DNA of 64,000 nt, from positions 331,185 through 395,184 of the forward strand of contig VZQC01008082.1 in assembly GCA_009823505.1 (NCBI GenBank), read 5' to 3'. This document shows positions 12,421-23,451 of the stretch, one piece after another; position 1 is the stretch's first letter; each line of letters begins with the position of its first letter. The translations under genes and the position numbers were made by a program. The notes below the pieces were generated by a model, which worked only from the letters and a program-made list of their open reading frames with translations, was not told the origin of the DNA and did no database searches. This DNA is from Rhizomys pruinosus (Eukaryota; Chordata; Mammalia; Rodentia; Spalacidae).

Positions 12421-12827
12421 CTGTCTTCAATTCTTACTGGCAAGTGCAGCTACACTGCTTTTGCCATCCTTCAAAGACATGAGACACAGCTTTTCAGCCT
12501 TCCAATATGGACTGAAGACTCATGTCTCTCCAAGAATCCTCCAAACCTTCAGTTCTAGATAGGGACTACTGAGACATCCAGCTTGTGGACTGAGCAACTA
12601 CTGGGGTTTCAGCCTCTTTAGAGTACAGACTGCGATTGTTGGACTATCCAGGCTATATCATGGAGGCCAGTACAGGAAGATCAAGACAGGATGCGTGCTT
12701 ACTGGACCTCATTTGGGGGACCATGGGAGGGAAAGACCCCAGTGTGGAGCACAAGGGCAATATTGATGGTTGTTTGGGCTTGCCAAGGAGGAACCTTCGA
12801 GCACTTCCTTAAGGAAAACATGACATC

Positions 12828-13190
12828 TTTCAGCCTGATAAAATAAATAAAAAATAAATGAATAAACTGAAGATGCTAAAACCTATGATGTCATAATCAT
12901 GATACATGTGAGGCATTCATATATGCATATTTTGGAGTGATGCAAATTGGAAGGAACAACAACAAAAAAGACTGGGTCAAAGAACTGACTGAAAGGGTGA
13001 ACTTCTGCCTAAAACAGTAAACTTCTGCATTGAAAATTTTAAGAGACTGAGAAAAAGATGAAAAACATGTACGGCAGAATGCATGAGCTCTGGTGGGGTC
13101 GGGGGCAAGGAAGGGGGAATGGGTCTAGATTTGATTGGGAAATGTTGTATGAAATGCACAAAGCTTCCATAAAAAATTGGCTTAAAAAAA
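12828..13190 (+). mobile_element. L1 3' UTR copy
   Basis: Shares ACATCTTTCAGCCTGATAAA, CATATTTTGGAGTGATGCAA, GAACTTCTGCCTAAAACAGT and GCATGAGCTCTGGTGGGG with the antisense copies at 43860, 47795 and 50095 and with the 3' end of the long L1. Non-coding. Confidence 0.85.
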
Positions 13191-13304
13191 AAACTATGCA
13201 AACAGTGTCTGCAGGCCAGTCTGATGGAAGAAATTCCTCAGTTGAGGTTCCTTCTTCCCAGGTGTCTCTATAGTTTTGTGTCAAGCTGACAAAAACTACC
13301 AACA

Positions 13305-14856
13305 CAGATGGCATCAAAGACAATTGCTCATTTTGTACCTGGAGACAAAAACATTTAAATAGAGTGTTTTGCCTAGGCTAACCAGCAAAGTAATGACAGA
13401 AGCAGAACTGGAAGCCTCACCAACTTCCCATGCTAAACCCTATGACAAGGTTATGGTTGAAGAAAGGGTAAATGAGCCTATGTTACTATGTCCTGTTGGA
13501 CTTCCTAATGCTATTTATCTTTACTGTCCAAAGCCAAAACTGAGGGCTGGGGAGGGGGGTTAAAGTTGCACTGGGTTTATTTTGTCTACTAAGGGAAAAC
13601 ACAAAAGACCTTACTTACTGGGTTTGTGCTGATTTCCAAACAATATGAAATTTAAAAAAAAAATCATAGCTTTGTTTTAAATTCTTTAGTGGCTAGTCCT
13701 TTTGAGGTAGCCAGCTATAAGGAACAGCTCAGCAGCCTGGGACTGCACTTGGCTTGGACTATGCACACCTCCCTCTCTGAACAATGCACCTAGCAACTTG
13801 TTTTCAACCTGGGATCCCTACCTACTGCCTGTATAACTGCTTCCAACAATGGAAATAAGTTACTCTCCTGAACAACCCCTTGAAAACACCCCATTTCTAC
13901 TAAAGCATGTCCCAGAGCACACCCTGAAACCAAGAGAAATGGGCCAATTCAGCCTGAATTAGTTTTGGGTACATGTACAATAAGGCAAAGTCTTGAGTGA
14001 ACTTTTAGAGAAAATCAGCTATTTACCATCTTATGCCTTTGTGTAAGGGACATGCATATGATTTAAAACAGATGCATTATGGGAAAGGACATTGTACAAC
14101 AGGAAAAAAAAAGCTTTTCATAACCTAAACTTGTCAATCAAAATAATCACCCTTGCTATGCCACCTAGAAAGCAAGCTCCTTCTTCTCCTAGACCTCATA
14201 AAAGGACACCCCAAACAACAAGGACCTTTGAGTATTCTCTCCCTCAGGTGGCCCACTGCTTGCTTAAAGGGTATTCTGCTCTATCACTTTGCTTTTTCCT
14301 CTTGCTGCTATGCAATCTGTATGTGCCTTTATTTCAATACTTTGAATAGGCAACAGGAACCTGAAAAGAGCTAGTCTAGAGACTAAAACTAGTCAAAAGT
14401 CCCTTTTCTCACTAGGTTTTAGAAACAAATTGACATGTCATTGGAGAAGGAATACTTAGCCCTGTATACTGTATAGGGAAGAAACAAGAGAAAAAGACAC
14501 TTCTGTGAAAGCACAGGAAACCTAACCCTCTGCTAGAAGAGAAGAAATCTTTGGTCATCTCTCCTCAGGGAGGTATTTGGCTACTCCTTGAGTTCAACAT
14601 TTATATCTTCCTCTCCTTGGTATTTTCTTCAAATTTTATCTCACAAGAAGCCTCCATCCACAAGAAAATTGTGAATCTCTATACGTGGTCCCTACCAAAC
14701 AGACCATGATCTCAGTAGCATGGGCTCTGGTACTTCTAATTGTCTTTGCCTACTTCTCAGCCTCTCACAGCACTGTAGACTACTGGTAGGCAGTCTGTTT
14801 TCCTAACATTTTATTTCTATAATATTTCTGACTGAATTAAAAAGCATCTGACCTTG
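13305..14856. other. Low-repeat stretch, no gene supported
   Basis: About 1.5 kb that I cannot assign to a repeat. The longest frames are 64-85 codons (13369-13563, 14092-14349) and overlap each other in different frames. No splice-bounded exon is convincing. Confidence 0.4.
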
Positions 14857-14997
14857 GGCCGGGCGTGGTGGTACATGCCTTTAATCCTAGTACTTGGGAG
14901 GCAGAGCAGACGGATCTCTGTGAGTTCAAGGCCAGCCTGGTCTACAGAGTGAGTTCCATGCCAACTGGGGCTACAAGGAGACCCTGTCTCAAAAAGA

Positions 14998-15050
<53 letters not shown>
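14857..15050 (+). repeat. Young B1 SINE with a 52-base A tail
   Basis: Sense B1 close to consensus, followed by an uninterrupted A run (14999-15050). It is flanked by AGCATCTGACCT before and after, a clear target duplication. Confidence 0.97.
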
Positions 15051-15051
<1 letters not shown>

Positions 15052-15311
15052 AGCATCTGACCTCTTGTTCAGTGCTCACATGCTGAAATGCCCATTTCAG
15101 CATTCAACTTAACACTTTCAAGCAGCTATTTGCTGAAAACAGAATCTGTGAACTAGCCAAAGGCATTGGGAAATCAGAAAAAACAAACTCTTCTTTTGGC
15201 CTCTAGGATTCACTCTCTCCTTACCTCTGAATTACAGAAGTAGTAGATGCATGTCTTCGAATTCCAACTTTCTGATACATTTTCAAGTATTAATCCTCCA
15301 CCAATCTGGGT

Positions 15312-15446
15312 TTGCTTGCTTGCTTGCTTGCTTGCTTCAGACAGGACCTCAGGTAGCCCATGCTGGCCTCTACATCATGGGAGCCCTGCCTCAGCACCCT
15401 CACCCACAAGTACTTGGGATAACAAGCATGAGCTACCACTGGCCAG
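15312..15446 (-). repeat. Degenerate B1-like SINE with (TTGC)n
   Basis: Antisense relic (GTAGCCCATGCTGGCCTC ... TACTTGGGATAACAAGCATG) preceded by five TTGC units. Confidence 0.6.
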
Positions 15447-15618
15447 GATTAATTTTCTTTTCTGAAGAATCAACAAAGTGTTCTGAAAATTGCAAACCTC
15501 TACCAATGTTATTCATTTGTCAGCAAACCTATAGAAATGTTAATCATTCATTTGTCAGTTTTCTACATTGTTTTATCTAGAAGTTTTATATTACCAACTA
15601 TGACAGGAACAGCCTTTG

Positions 15619-15862
15619 ATTTTTTTTTTATTCTATTTATTTCTGTATGTGTATGAATGTACTGTCTGCATGCAAGTCTGTGCACCCATGTCGTGCAATG
15701 CCGCAGAGGTCAGAAGAGGGTGTCGGATTCCCCTGGAACTGGAGTTCTCCTGGAAATGGAGTTTCAGACGGTTCTCGGCCACCATGTAGGTGCTGGGGAT
15801 CGAACCCGGGTCCTCTGTAAGAGCGGTCGGCACTCTTAACCGCTAGGCCATCTCTCCAGCCC
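15619..15862 (-). repeat. B2 SINE, long type
   Basis: Antisense B2 with the duplicated CTCCAATTCCAGG block, flanked by GCCTTTGATTTTT copies. Confidence 0.95.
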
Positions 15863-16097
15863 AAGCCTTTGATTTTTATAGTATTTCCCTGTGTCCAGCC
15901 AAGCCCTAGGTAATACTGATCTAAGAACAACCTAAAGCTGGGCAAATACTTTGGAGATTTGCTTTCCAGCTTTGGGGTCCCACATACCACAGGTCTGCTG
16001 CCTATGTCAAGAAAAAGATAGCACTGGAGGAATTAAATCAGCACACACTTATTTAAAAACCACCCCAATTTTATGACCTAGAGGATGACCCAACGTT

Positions 16098-16252
16098 CTT
16101 TTTTTTTTGGTCTTTTTGAGACAGGTTCTCTCTGTAGCCTCAGCTGGCCTGGAACTCACAGAGATTCTGCCTCTGCCTCTCTGCCTCTCTGCCTCTCTGC
16201 CTCTGCCTCCCAAGTGCTGGGATTACAGGCATGCGCCATCACGCCTGGCCAC
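16098..16252 (-). repeat. B1 SINE with a CTGCCTCT expansion
   Basis: Antisense B1 in which the CTGCCTCT segment is repeated four times or so (about 16168-16208), extending the element slightly. Confidence 0.9.
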
Positions 16253-17160
16253 CCCAACATTCTTATGTCCTAGCCAGCACTCATCAGAGTCTGGGATGGA
16301 CAAAACATAAAGACAACTCAAGATAGCTTTCTTCTGGAAAAAACTATTATAAAAGTGTTAAGTTATTCACCTAAGGACTTGCTCAGATAGGGACATTTCA
16401 TAGTGTCCACAAGAAATGTTCAATTCACAGTGAACCAGCTAAAACTATCCCTTTCTATGTTCAGAATGAAGCTAGTTCCAACAACTAGTCCCAATCACAA
16501 CAGCTCCCAACACACAATGACAATAGGCTTAAAAACATAACACAGAGGAACCAAGCACACCTCTTCTTGAGGTAAAAATAATATGGATTCTAGTTTCCAT
16601 AACAAGAAGTTGGCCTCAGCCTCCTAGGTGTGCCCTGGATGCTTCACCAGAGAACACATTCCTGAGCCCCACAAGAGACCAGAACTTCAGAAGAGGTTCT
16701 CTATTTTTCTGCCCCACATAAACTTCCACTCAAACATTAAAAGGTAACTGGACCCTCTTCTCCTAAAACATAGTCAAGAACATCTATTGAGCAGGCTTGC
16801 ATTTAGGGTGATTCTAAGAAGCAGCTTGAGAGTAGAATAACCATGGCCTTTCTCTGTATCCTGACAAAATGTCTCCCAAGAATGAAGTGTGCCTGAACCC
16901 CCTTATAGACCTGCTCTCTCATCCCCAGAAGCCTAAACTGATTTCTGGAAGTGAGGCCTCTACAGAAAAGTACAGCCCAATCCAGAGAGCTTTGTTCAAG
17001 GCTCAATACCCCTTGACTGGGTAATCACAACAGTCATCAATAATCATCTCTTTGTTCCAGTTTTTCTCGAGCTCATCTCCTATCAAACAGCAAGCCTATT
17101 TTTTTCTGAAATTCAAATCTACTAGCTTGTTCTCCTGAACATCCTTTGCTGATACACACA
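16253..17160. other. Unassigned low-repeat DNA
   Basis: Roughly 900 bases with no recognised repeat, RNA gene or convincing exon. Confidence 0.4.
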
Positions 17161-17189
17161 TAAACACACATTAACACACACATATGCAC

Positions 17190-17560
17190 GCGCGCACACC
17201 AATGAAGTGGACAAATGCTCATAGCAGCTTTGTTTGTAGTAACCCCAAACTAGGGGCGTATTAAACTAGAATCAGCCTGTATGTTCTTCAACAGGTGAGT
17301 GGTTAAACTGGTAACTATATACAACAGAATACTACTCAGAAAAAAAAAAAAAGAATACTACTCAGCAATAAAAGAGAACTAATTATTAATATATGCAACA
17401 ATCTAGATGGCTTTCTAGGAATTGAGCTGAACACCCTCCACCCTAACCCTACCCACCTAAAAAGGAAACTTCTAAAGGCTATATATCCCATGACTCAATT
17501 TATTTAAACTGTTTTTGTTTGCAAGAACAGAAGTCATTGTATTATATTTTGCCAAATTAA
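17190..17560 (+). mobile_element. Ancient L1M 3' fragment
   Basis: Sense relic: TAGCAGCTTTGTTTGTAGTA, then TACAACAGAATACTACTCAG, then AGCAATAAAAGAGAACTAA, the order in mammalian L1 ORF2 ends. The ACTACTCAG part is duplicated around an A run at 17341-17352. Confidence 0.7.
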
Positions 17561-17942
17561 AGCTTTATGTTTTTACCCTTTCTACTTTGTCAAGCACTGA
17601 ACAGAGTTTTGTCTTTTCTAATCCTTGTTAGACTACTGATTTAAAGAGAAAAAAAATTTTTTAAAGCCAACTCTGTAGACAACACCTCCACAATTTAGTT
17701 TTATAATAAAACTGTTTGAATACTTAGACCTTTCCATTCCTAAAGATAAAATAAATATAATCTTATACCTTAAAAAAAAATTGGGGATTGAAGCTGGGGC
17801 CTCTTGCAAGGCAAGTGCTGTACCACTGAGCTACATCCCCAGCCCTCTTTATTTTTTATTTTTGAAACAGAATCTCACTAAGTTGCTCTTGTTGGCCTTG
17901 AACTCACTCTAAAGCCCAGACAGTCCTTAAGAACTTGTGATC

Positions 17943-18330
17943 TGGGGCTGGAGAGATGGCCTAGCGGTTAAGAGCGCCGACCGCTCTTACAGAGGACCCG
18001 GGTTCGATCCCCAGCACCCACATGGCGGCCGAGAACCGTCTAAAACTCCAATTCCAGGAGAACTCCAGTTCCAGGGGAATCCGAGACCCTCTTCTGACCT
18101 CCGCGGCATTGCACGACACGGGTGCACAGACTTGCATGCAGACAGTACATTCATACACATACAATAAATAAANNNNNNNNNNNNNNNNNNNNNNNNNNNN
18201 NNNNNNNNNNNNNNNNNNNNNNNNNNNNNNNNNNNNNNNNNNNNNNNNNNNNNNNNNNNNNNNNNNNNNNNNNNNNNNNNNNNNNNNNNNNNNNNNNNNN
18301 NNNNNNNNNNNNNNNNNNNNNNNNNNNNNC

Positions 18331-18359
<29 letters not shown>
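17943..18359 (+). repeat. B2 SINE, long type, containing an assembly gap
   Basis: Sense B2 with duplicated CTCCAATTCCAGG block and intact A and B box regions. Its tail runs into 157 Ns (18173-18329) and a 29-base A run. CTTGTGATC on both sides is the target duplication, so the missing bases are probably tail. Confidence 0.93.
18173..18329. other. Assembly gap (157 N)
   Basis: All bases are N. Frames spanning it on either strand are artefacts. Confidence 1.
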
Positions 18360-18361
<2 letters not shown>

Positions 18362-18469
18362 TGTGATCCTCTTGCTTCAGCCTCTCAAGTATCTGGGATT
18401 ATAGGCATGATCCACCAGACCTGGCTTATATAACATGTCTGAAAAGACAAAAAATTTTATTTGAGACAA

Positions 18470-18655
18470 AAGGGCTGCTCTTCTGAAGATCTAAGTTTGG
18501 TCCCTACCACCCATATCAAGCAGCTCACACCTGCCTGCAACTCCAACTCTGGGAGATATTATGCCCTCTTCAGGCCTCCCACAGGCACCCATATACATGT
18601 GGTATATACTTACAGACAGAGAAATAAAGATAAAAATGAATATTTTTTAAAATGT
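18470..18655 (+). repeat. Old B2 SINE
   Basis: Degenerate sense B2: GGCTGCTCTTCTGAAGATC to the TATACTTACAGACAG end. Confidence 0.75.
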
Positions 18656-18663
18656 AGGAAGGT

Positions 18664-18890
18664 GGGGCTGGAGAGATGGCTCAGTGGTTAAGAGCACTGC
18701 TACTCTTGCAGAGGACCTGGGTTTGGTTCCCACCATCCACATGGCATTAAGAATCAACTGTAACTCCAGTTCCAAGGTATCTCATGCCCTTTTCACACCT
18801 CCACGGGCACTGCACAACATAGGCACACTTACATACATGCAGGCAATGCAATCATACAGGTTAAAATAAACCCTAGTAAATAAAAAGAAA
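18664..18890 (+). repeat. B2 SINE, short type
   Basis: Sense B2 with head GGGGCTGGAGAGATGGCTCA and an A-rich tail. Confidence 0.93.
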
Positions 18891-18930
18891 ACACACAAAC
18901 TAGTTCAAGCCTTAATCAATCATTATGTAA

Positions 18931-19020
18931 GACTCCTGGCCTCCAAGGGGCATTGCTTGACATGGGTGTACTAATGTAGATGCAGGCAAAACATTCATAC
19001 ACAGAAAAAAATAAATAATT
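18931..19020 (+). repeat. B2 3' fragment
   Basis: Only the GGCATTGCTTGACATGGGTG to tail region is present. Confidence 0.75.
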
Positions 19021-19095
19021 TTTAAAGATTATATAAGCAAACCATACACTATATGAATCAAAGTAAAACTAGTTTATTGTTAAAAGTTAGGTTAG

Positions 19096-19360
19096 GGGCT
19101 GGAGAGATGGCCTAGCGGTTAAGAGCGCCGACCGCTTTTACAGAGGACCCGGGTTCGATCCCCAGCACCCACATGGTGGCCAAGAACCGTCTGAAACTCC
19201 AATTCCAGGAGAACTCCAGTTCCAGGGGACTCTGACACCCTCTTCTGACCTCCGCGGCACTGCACGACACGGGTGCACAAACTTGCATGCAGACAGTACA
19301 TTCATACACATACAGAAATAAATAAAAATTTTTTAAAAATTAAAATTAAAAAAAATAAAA
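19096..19360 (+). repeat. B2 SINE, long type
   Basis: Sense, close to the other long-type copies. The flanking AAAGTTAGGTTAG occurs on both sides (about 19081 and 19357). Confidence 0.95.
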
Positions 19361-19399
19361 GTTAGGTTAGGTTCTCCCCTTAAGACTCCCCTCTCCCCA

Positions 19400-19526
19400 C
19401 CACCTGCGGAGGTCAGAAGAGGGTGGTGGATCCCCTGGAGTTGGAGTTACAGACAGTTGTCAACTGTCATGTGGGTGCTGGGAATTAAACCTGGGTCCTC
19501 TGCAAAAGCAGCCATCTCTCCAGCCC
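19400..19526 (-). repeat. B2 5' fragment
   Basis: Antisense piece covering the tRNA-like head and GAGGTCAGAAGAGGGTG region. Confidence 0.85.
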
Positions 19527-19557
19527 CAAAACTTTTTTCTCTTAAAAATTTTAAAAA

Positions 19558-19628
19558 GCTGGGGCTGTAGCTCAATAACAAAGAACTTGCCTAGCATAGA
19601 TGAGGCCCTGGTTAGCACCCTGATTTTC
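19558..19628 (+). repeat. ID-type SINE
   Basis: tRNA-Ala-like GCTGGGGCTGTAGCTCAATA with a degenerate B box, the monomer head used by rodent ID elements. Confidence 0.75.
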
Positions 19629-19686
19629 CTCTGAGATAAAACCCTCCATTCCCTCCATTTTAGAGGGAAACTTGTTAAGACAAAGG

Positions 19687-19973
19687 CTTTTTTTTTGTTG
19701 TTTGTTTGTTTGTTTGTTTGTTTGTTTTTGAGACAGGGTCTCCCTATAGACCCAGCTGGCCTGGAACTCACTCTGGAGAGCAGGCTGCCCTTGAACTCCC
19801 AGAGATTAGCCTGCCTCTGCCTCCCAAGCTACCCAAGTGCTAGGATTAAAGGCATGTACCACCATGCCCAGCTTAAAGACAGTTCTTAGCTGCAATGTGG
19901 GTACTGGGAATTGAACCCAGGTCCTCTGCAAGAGCAGTCAGTGCTCTTAACCACTGAGCCATCTCTCCAGTCC
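19687..19973 (-). repeat. Dimeric B2-head/B1-body SINE (copy 1)
   Basis: Antisense. On the minus strand a B2 head (19973 to about 19873) passes through CTTTAAGCTGGGC into a B1 body ending in a CAAA-rich tail. The whole is flanked by ACAAAGG at 19680-19686 and 19975-19981, so it inserted as one unit. Confidence 0.85.
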
Positions 19974-19993
19974 AACAAAGGGTATTCTAAAGT

Positions 19994-20523
19994 TGGGGAG
20001 GTGAAACATTCCATCTAGTTGGAAAGCTCATTAAGCTCATGAAGTAAACAAGTAAAAGGTTTCAGGAAATCCGTGAACCTAACCAGATGTATGTACTAGG
20101 CCCCTCCCTAACCAAGGGCTTTTAGTAAAGATTGTTGGGAGACATTCTCAAACCAGCAGAGCTGCCTATAGGGGTCTGGGACAATATGAGCCACTTGGAG
20201 AAGAGGCAGACAGAACTGCTGAGCTGCCTAGAAAAGACACTCAAATAAAAAAAAAAAAAAAAAGAAAAAGAAAAGAAAGACACTCTCCACCCTGCTCAGC
20301 TGCCTATAAGTTGTGTGGTATACTCTAGGTTTCCAGCTTTTGTGAGCTGTCACCCATTCTGTGGAGGGCTTTTGGTGATACAGCTGTCTCTAAATCATTT
20401 CTGCTCCTGTAAGTAGACCCAATAAAACTCATTGATTCTCCAAATTGAACTGAGGTGGTATCCTTACTTTGTTTGGTCTATCAGTTCCGTATCTGGGGTG
20501 AACAGACATTTCACCTCTCCACA
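19994..20523 (+). mobile_element. Solo LTR
   Basis: About 530 bases bounded by inverted ends: TGGGGAGGTGAAACA at the start and TTTCACCTCTCCACA at the end. An AATAAA signal is at about 20430 and a secondary A-rich insertion at 20247-20278. No internal retroviral sequence adjoins it. No target duplication is obvious. Confidence 0.7.
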
Positions 20524-20573
20524 GGAATAGGATCACACAACAACCTCTAGGGGATTGTTAATAAATATTTTGG

Positions 20574-20832
20574 AGGCTGGAGAGATGTCTCAGCAGTTAA
20601 AAGTACCGACTGTTCTTGCAGAGGACCGGGGTTCAATTCCCAGCACCCACATGGCAGCTAAGAACTATCTTTAAGCTGGGTGTGGTGGCGCACGCCTTTA
20701 ATCCTAGCACTCAGGAGGCAGAGGCAGGTGGATCTCTGTGAGATCAATGCCAGCTGGTCTACAGGGCTAGTTCTAGGCCAGCTGGGGCTAAAGGGAGACC
20801 CTGTCTCAAAAACACAAACAAACAAATAAATA
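20574..20832 (+). repeat. Dimeric B2-head/B1-body SINE (copy 2)
   Basis: Sense. B2 head to CATGGCAGCTAAGAAC, then TATCTTTAAGCTGGGTGTGG joins directly to a complete B1 with a CAAA/TAAA tail. Junction at about 20675. The target duplication is not clear. Confidence 0.8.
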
Positions 20833-20846
20833 AATAAAAATTTCGA

Positions 20847-21066
20847 TGTTTTGTTTATTATTTTTATTTTATGTGTATGAGTATATTGCCTGTATATAAG
20901 TGAACCCAGGTCAAGAAATGCCTGCAGAAGTCAGGAGAGGGTATCAGAACCCCTGAATCTGGGATTATGGACAGTTGTTAGACACCATGTGGGTGCTAGG
21001 AACTGAACCCAAGTCCTTTACTAGAGCAGCCAGTGTTGTTAACTACTAAGCTATCTCTCCAGCCCA
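20847..21066 (-). repeat. Old B2 SINE
   Basis: Antisense, diverged: ATGTGTATGAGTATATTGCC to CTATCTCTCCAGCCC. Confidence 0.85.
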
Positions 21067-21178
21067 GCTAATATTTTTAAAGATAGATGTTATTCACTTG
21101 TAATCCCAGCACTCATGAAGCTGAGGCATGGAACTATGAATTTGAAGAGGGGAGGGGAGGGAAGGGAATTGTGCTGTT

Positions 21179-21334
21179 TAATTTATTTTGTTTTATTTTG
21201 AGACAGGGTCTCACTAGGTAGCCCTGGCTGGCCTGAAACTCACTATGTAGACCAGACTGGCCTCGAACTCAGAGAACTGCTTGCCTCTACCATCTGAGTG
21301 CTGGGATTAAAGGTGTATACCACTGTGCCAGGCC
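21179..21334 (-). repeat. B1 SINE
   Basis: Antisense B1 with TATTTTG-rich tail side. Confidence 0.88.
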
Positions 21335-21344
21335 TGAGAATGTT

Positions 21345-21475
21345 TTAACTATTTTTTATTTTATGTATTTGAGTGTTTGCTTACTTGTACATATGTGTAT
21401 CATGTATGTGCCTGGTGCTCAAAAAGCTCAGTAGAGGGCATGGGATCCCCTCCCTGGACCTGGATTATAAACCAT
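21345..21475 (-). repeat. B2 3' fragment
   Basis: Antisense, diverged, lacking the tRNA-like head. Confidence 0.6.
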
Positions 21476-21959
21476 TCTTCCTTCTTTATCACATATACAA
21501 AATGCAAAGGGAGCCTCCTCGGATCTTTCCAAGGTGAAGAATGATAGAAAAAAGGTAAAGAGAAAGCCATTCCAAGAGAATAGAAAGGACACGAATAAGT
21601 CTATTGAAAGGGAGGTCATACACTGAAACTGAAACCCTTCCTCATGACTCCAAAATTAGCACTCAATTTTGGTCTACCCGAAAAACCAGGTTAAAGAAAT
21701 GCAGTGAAATATAACCTGCCAGGTCTGTCACTAAGTATAAAACCCAAAAGCTGTAAACACAGGAAATGGGCTGGGACAAGGTTCAGAGGGAGCAGCAACC
21801 TCTGCCAAGTTAGAAGTGTTCGAGGCTTCCTGCCTACACTCTTAATTGTCACAGAAATTCTCCAGGGGGGGGTGAGGGGGGATGGACAGACTGACAGACA
21901 TGACAACTTACTGGCCTGGAATGGGAAAACAGAAATAATACTAAGACTAGATTTGGTCA

Positions 21960-22200
21960 TGAATTATCATGGCAGATGTACTTGTTTACAGATGAGGAAA
22001 CTACAATTCCCCCAAAAGAGTAAGCAATTTGTCCATACTCAAACACGGAATTTAAGGACGCTAAGAAATCACTTATTGAATGAGAAACCCGAGATTTGGA
22101 AAGGGTAAGAGCCTTAACCTCAGTTGCATATTCACACAATGGCAGGCCCACATTGGAATGCAAGTCTACCTCCCAGGCCAGGATACTTCTCACTGCTTAG
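21960..22200 (-). repeat. MIR-like ancient SINE remnants
   Basis: ACAGATGAGGAAACTACA followed by GCAATTTGTCC and TACTCAAACAC is the antisense MIR pattern. A second similar segment (GAATGAGAAACCCGAGATTTGG) follows. Confidence 0.55.
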
Positions 22201-22475
22201 AGAAAAAATTCACCTGGAATGATGTGGGTACTGTTTTGGCTGTAGGGAAAAATTATAGCAGGTCAGGAAACTGAGTTATAAGCAGGTTATGCTAACAGCT
22301 AATGAAAAATGACAAGAACCAAACAGAGCCAGTCTAAAGGAGCCAAATAAAAGTACTCTTTGCTTAAGACACTTGGAAAACTAAGAGGCAAAAAAATATA
22401 TTCAAGCTATTTTAGGAACTCAGAATCCAGGGAAGAGCAAGGCAGGCAGGCAGGTAGAAAAGGTTAGGAACCTGC
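22200..22475. other. Unassigned DNA
   Basis: No repeat or gene recognised. Confidence 0.4.
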
Positions 22476-22590
22476 AAGCTATGGTGGTACAGGCCTGGAA
22501 ATCAAACACTTCAAAGTGGTGGCAGAAGAATCAAGAAGTTAAGGCCATCCTTAGCTATATAGCAAGTCTGGACTATAGGAAATCCTGTCA
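22476..22590 (+). repeat. Degenerate B1 SINE
   Basis: GCTATGGTGGTACAGGCCTG to AATCCTGTC, followed by a purine-rich GAA/GGA tract (about 22590-22690). Confidence 0.65.
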
Positions 22591-22905
22591 AAAGAGAAAG
22601 AAAAGGAGAAGGAAAACATGAAGGGAGTGGAAGGGAGGATGAGAAGGGAGAGGAGGAAGGGACAGCAAGAGAGGGGAAGAGAAAAAAGGAAATAAATTGG
22701 CTAAAAATGATAAAGATAACAAGAGGTGTACTACTGCTTCCTTCCTGTCAAAAGCCAAATATCTAGAAAATAGCACCTCAAACATCTCTGGGTTCAGCAG
22801 CCCACTGCAGGGGTAATACAGTAACCAACAGATTACTGGACCCCATATGTCACATGGCTGGAGGTATGGAAAGGAAATAACATTAACTCTCTGTTAGCAT
22901 TATGT

Positions 22906-22933
22906 GTGTGTGTTGTGTGTGTGTGTGTGTGTG
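22906..22933. repeat. (TG)n microsatellite
   Basis: TG dinucleotides with one interruption. Confidence 0.95.
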
Positions 22934-23024
22934 TACTTATTTTCTCACACCATTCCCATGAAGCAAGGATTATGACTCCCATTTAACATATACACATCTA
23001 TTCTTAATCAAGAAATCCTATCAA

Positions 23025-23148
23025 AAGCTTGCATCAGATCCTCTGGAACTGGAGTTAAGAGTAATTGTTAGCCACTATGTGGGTGCTAACCTAGGTCTTC
23101 TGCAAGAGCAGTTAGTGCTCCTAACCACTGAGCCATCTCTTCATTCCC
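23025..23148 (-). repeat. B2 5' fragment
   Basis: Antisense, TCCTCTGGAACTGGAGTTAA to ACTGAGCCATCTCTTCA. Confidence 0.85.
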
Positions 23149-23246
23149 TGTTTCTGATTTTTATTTAGATGGGGGTCTTGAATTCCTGAACTCCTGAAAT
23201 CCCTCAAATGCTGGAATTAAGGTGTATATCACCATGCCTAGCGTAT

Positions 23247-23416
23247 GTTTTTTGTTTTGTTTTGTTTTGTTTTGGTCTTTTCGAGACAGGGTCTCCCTGT
23301 AGCCCCAGCTGTCCTGGAACTCACTCTGTACACCAGGCTGGCCTTGAACTCACAAAGATTCACCTGCCTCTGCCTCCCAAGTGCTAGGATTAAAGGCATG
23401 TGCCACCATGCCCAGC
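23247..23416 (-). repeat. B1 SINE
   Basis: Antisense B1 with a TTTTG-rich tail side and near-consensus core. Confidence 0.93.
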
Positions 23417-23451
23417 ACATAATAATGTTTTGTGATAATATATAACACTTT

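Larger units (their letters stand above)
11370..13190 (+). mobile_element. L1-type insertion with its own nested repeats
   Basis: Bounded by AACTACGAAAACACTGTC (11352-11369) and AACTATGCAAACAGTGTC (13191-13208), an 18-base imperfect target duplication. It contains an L1 ORF2-end-like piece (about 11530-11640), an A-run (11681-11697), an ORR1-like LTR piece (12083-12252), an antisense B1 (12290-12420), and an L1 3' UTR (about 12828-13190) ending in an A-rich tail. The middle may be several events. Confidence 0.6.
11069..13304 (+). mobile_element. TG...CA dispersed repeat split by an L1-type insertion
   Basis: The 5' part (11069-11369) begins TGTCTTAGCTATTTTC; the 3' part (13209-13304) ends CTACCAACACA. 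Between them are about 1.8 kb of inserted DNA. The repeat resembles a common murine TG...CA repeat whose class I do not assign. The frame at 11132-11491 is inside it and is not a gene. Confidence 0.6.
17772..18428 (-). repeat. B4-like SINE interrupted by a B2
   Basis: Antisense dimer: ID-type part (ATTGAAGCTGGGGCCTC ... GAGCTACATCCCCAGCCC) then a B1-like part, split at 17942 by the B2 below and resuming at about 18361. Confidence 0.75.

Noticed and set aside
17943..18010. tRNA gene call in B2 heads
   Set aside because: The A and B boxes are tRNA-like but belong to the SINE promoter; no cloverleaf is expected.
17961..18433. Frames of 103-123 residues crossing the N gap
   Set aside because: Most of their length is unknown bases, and the rest is B2 and poly(A).
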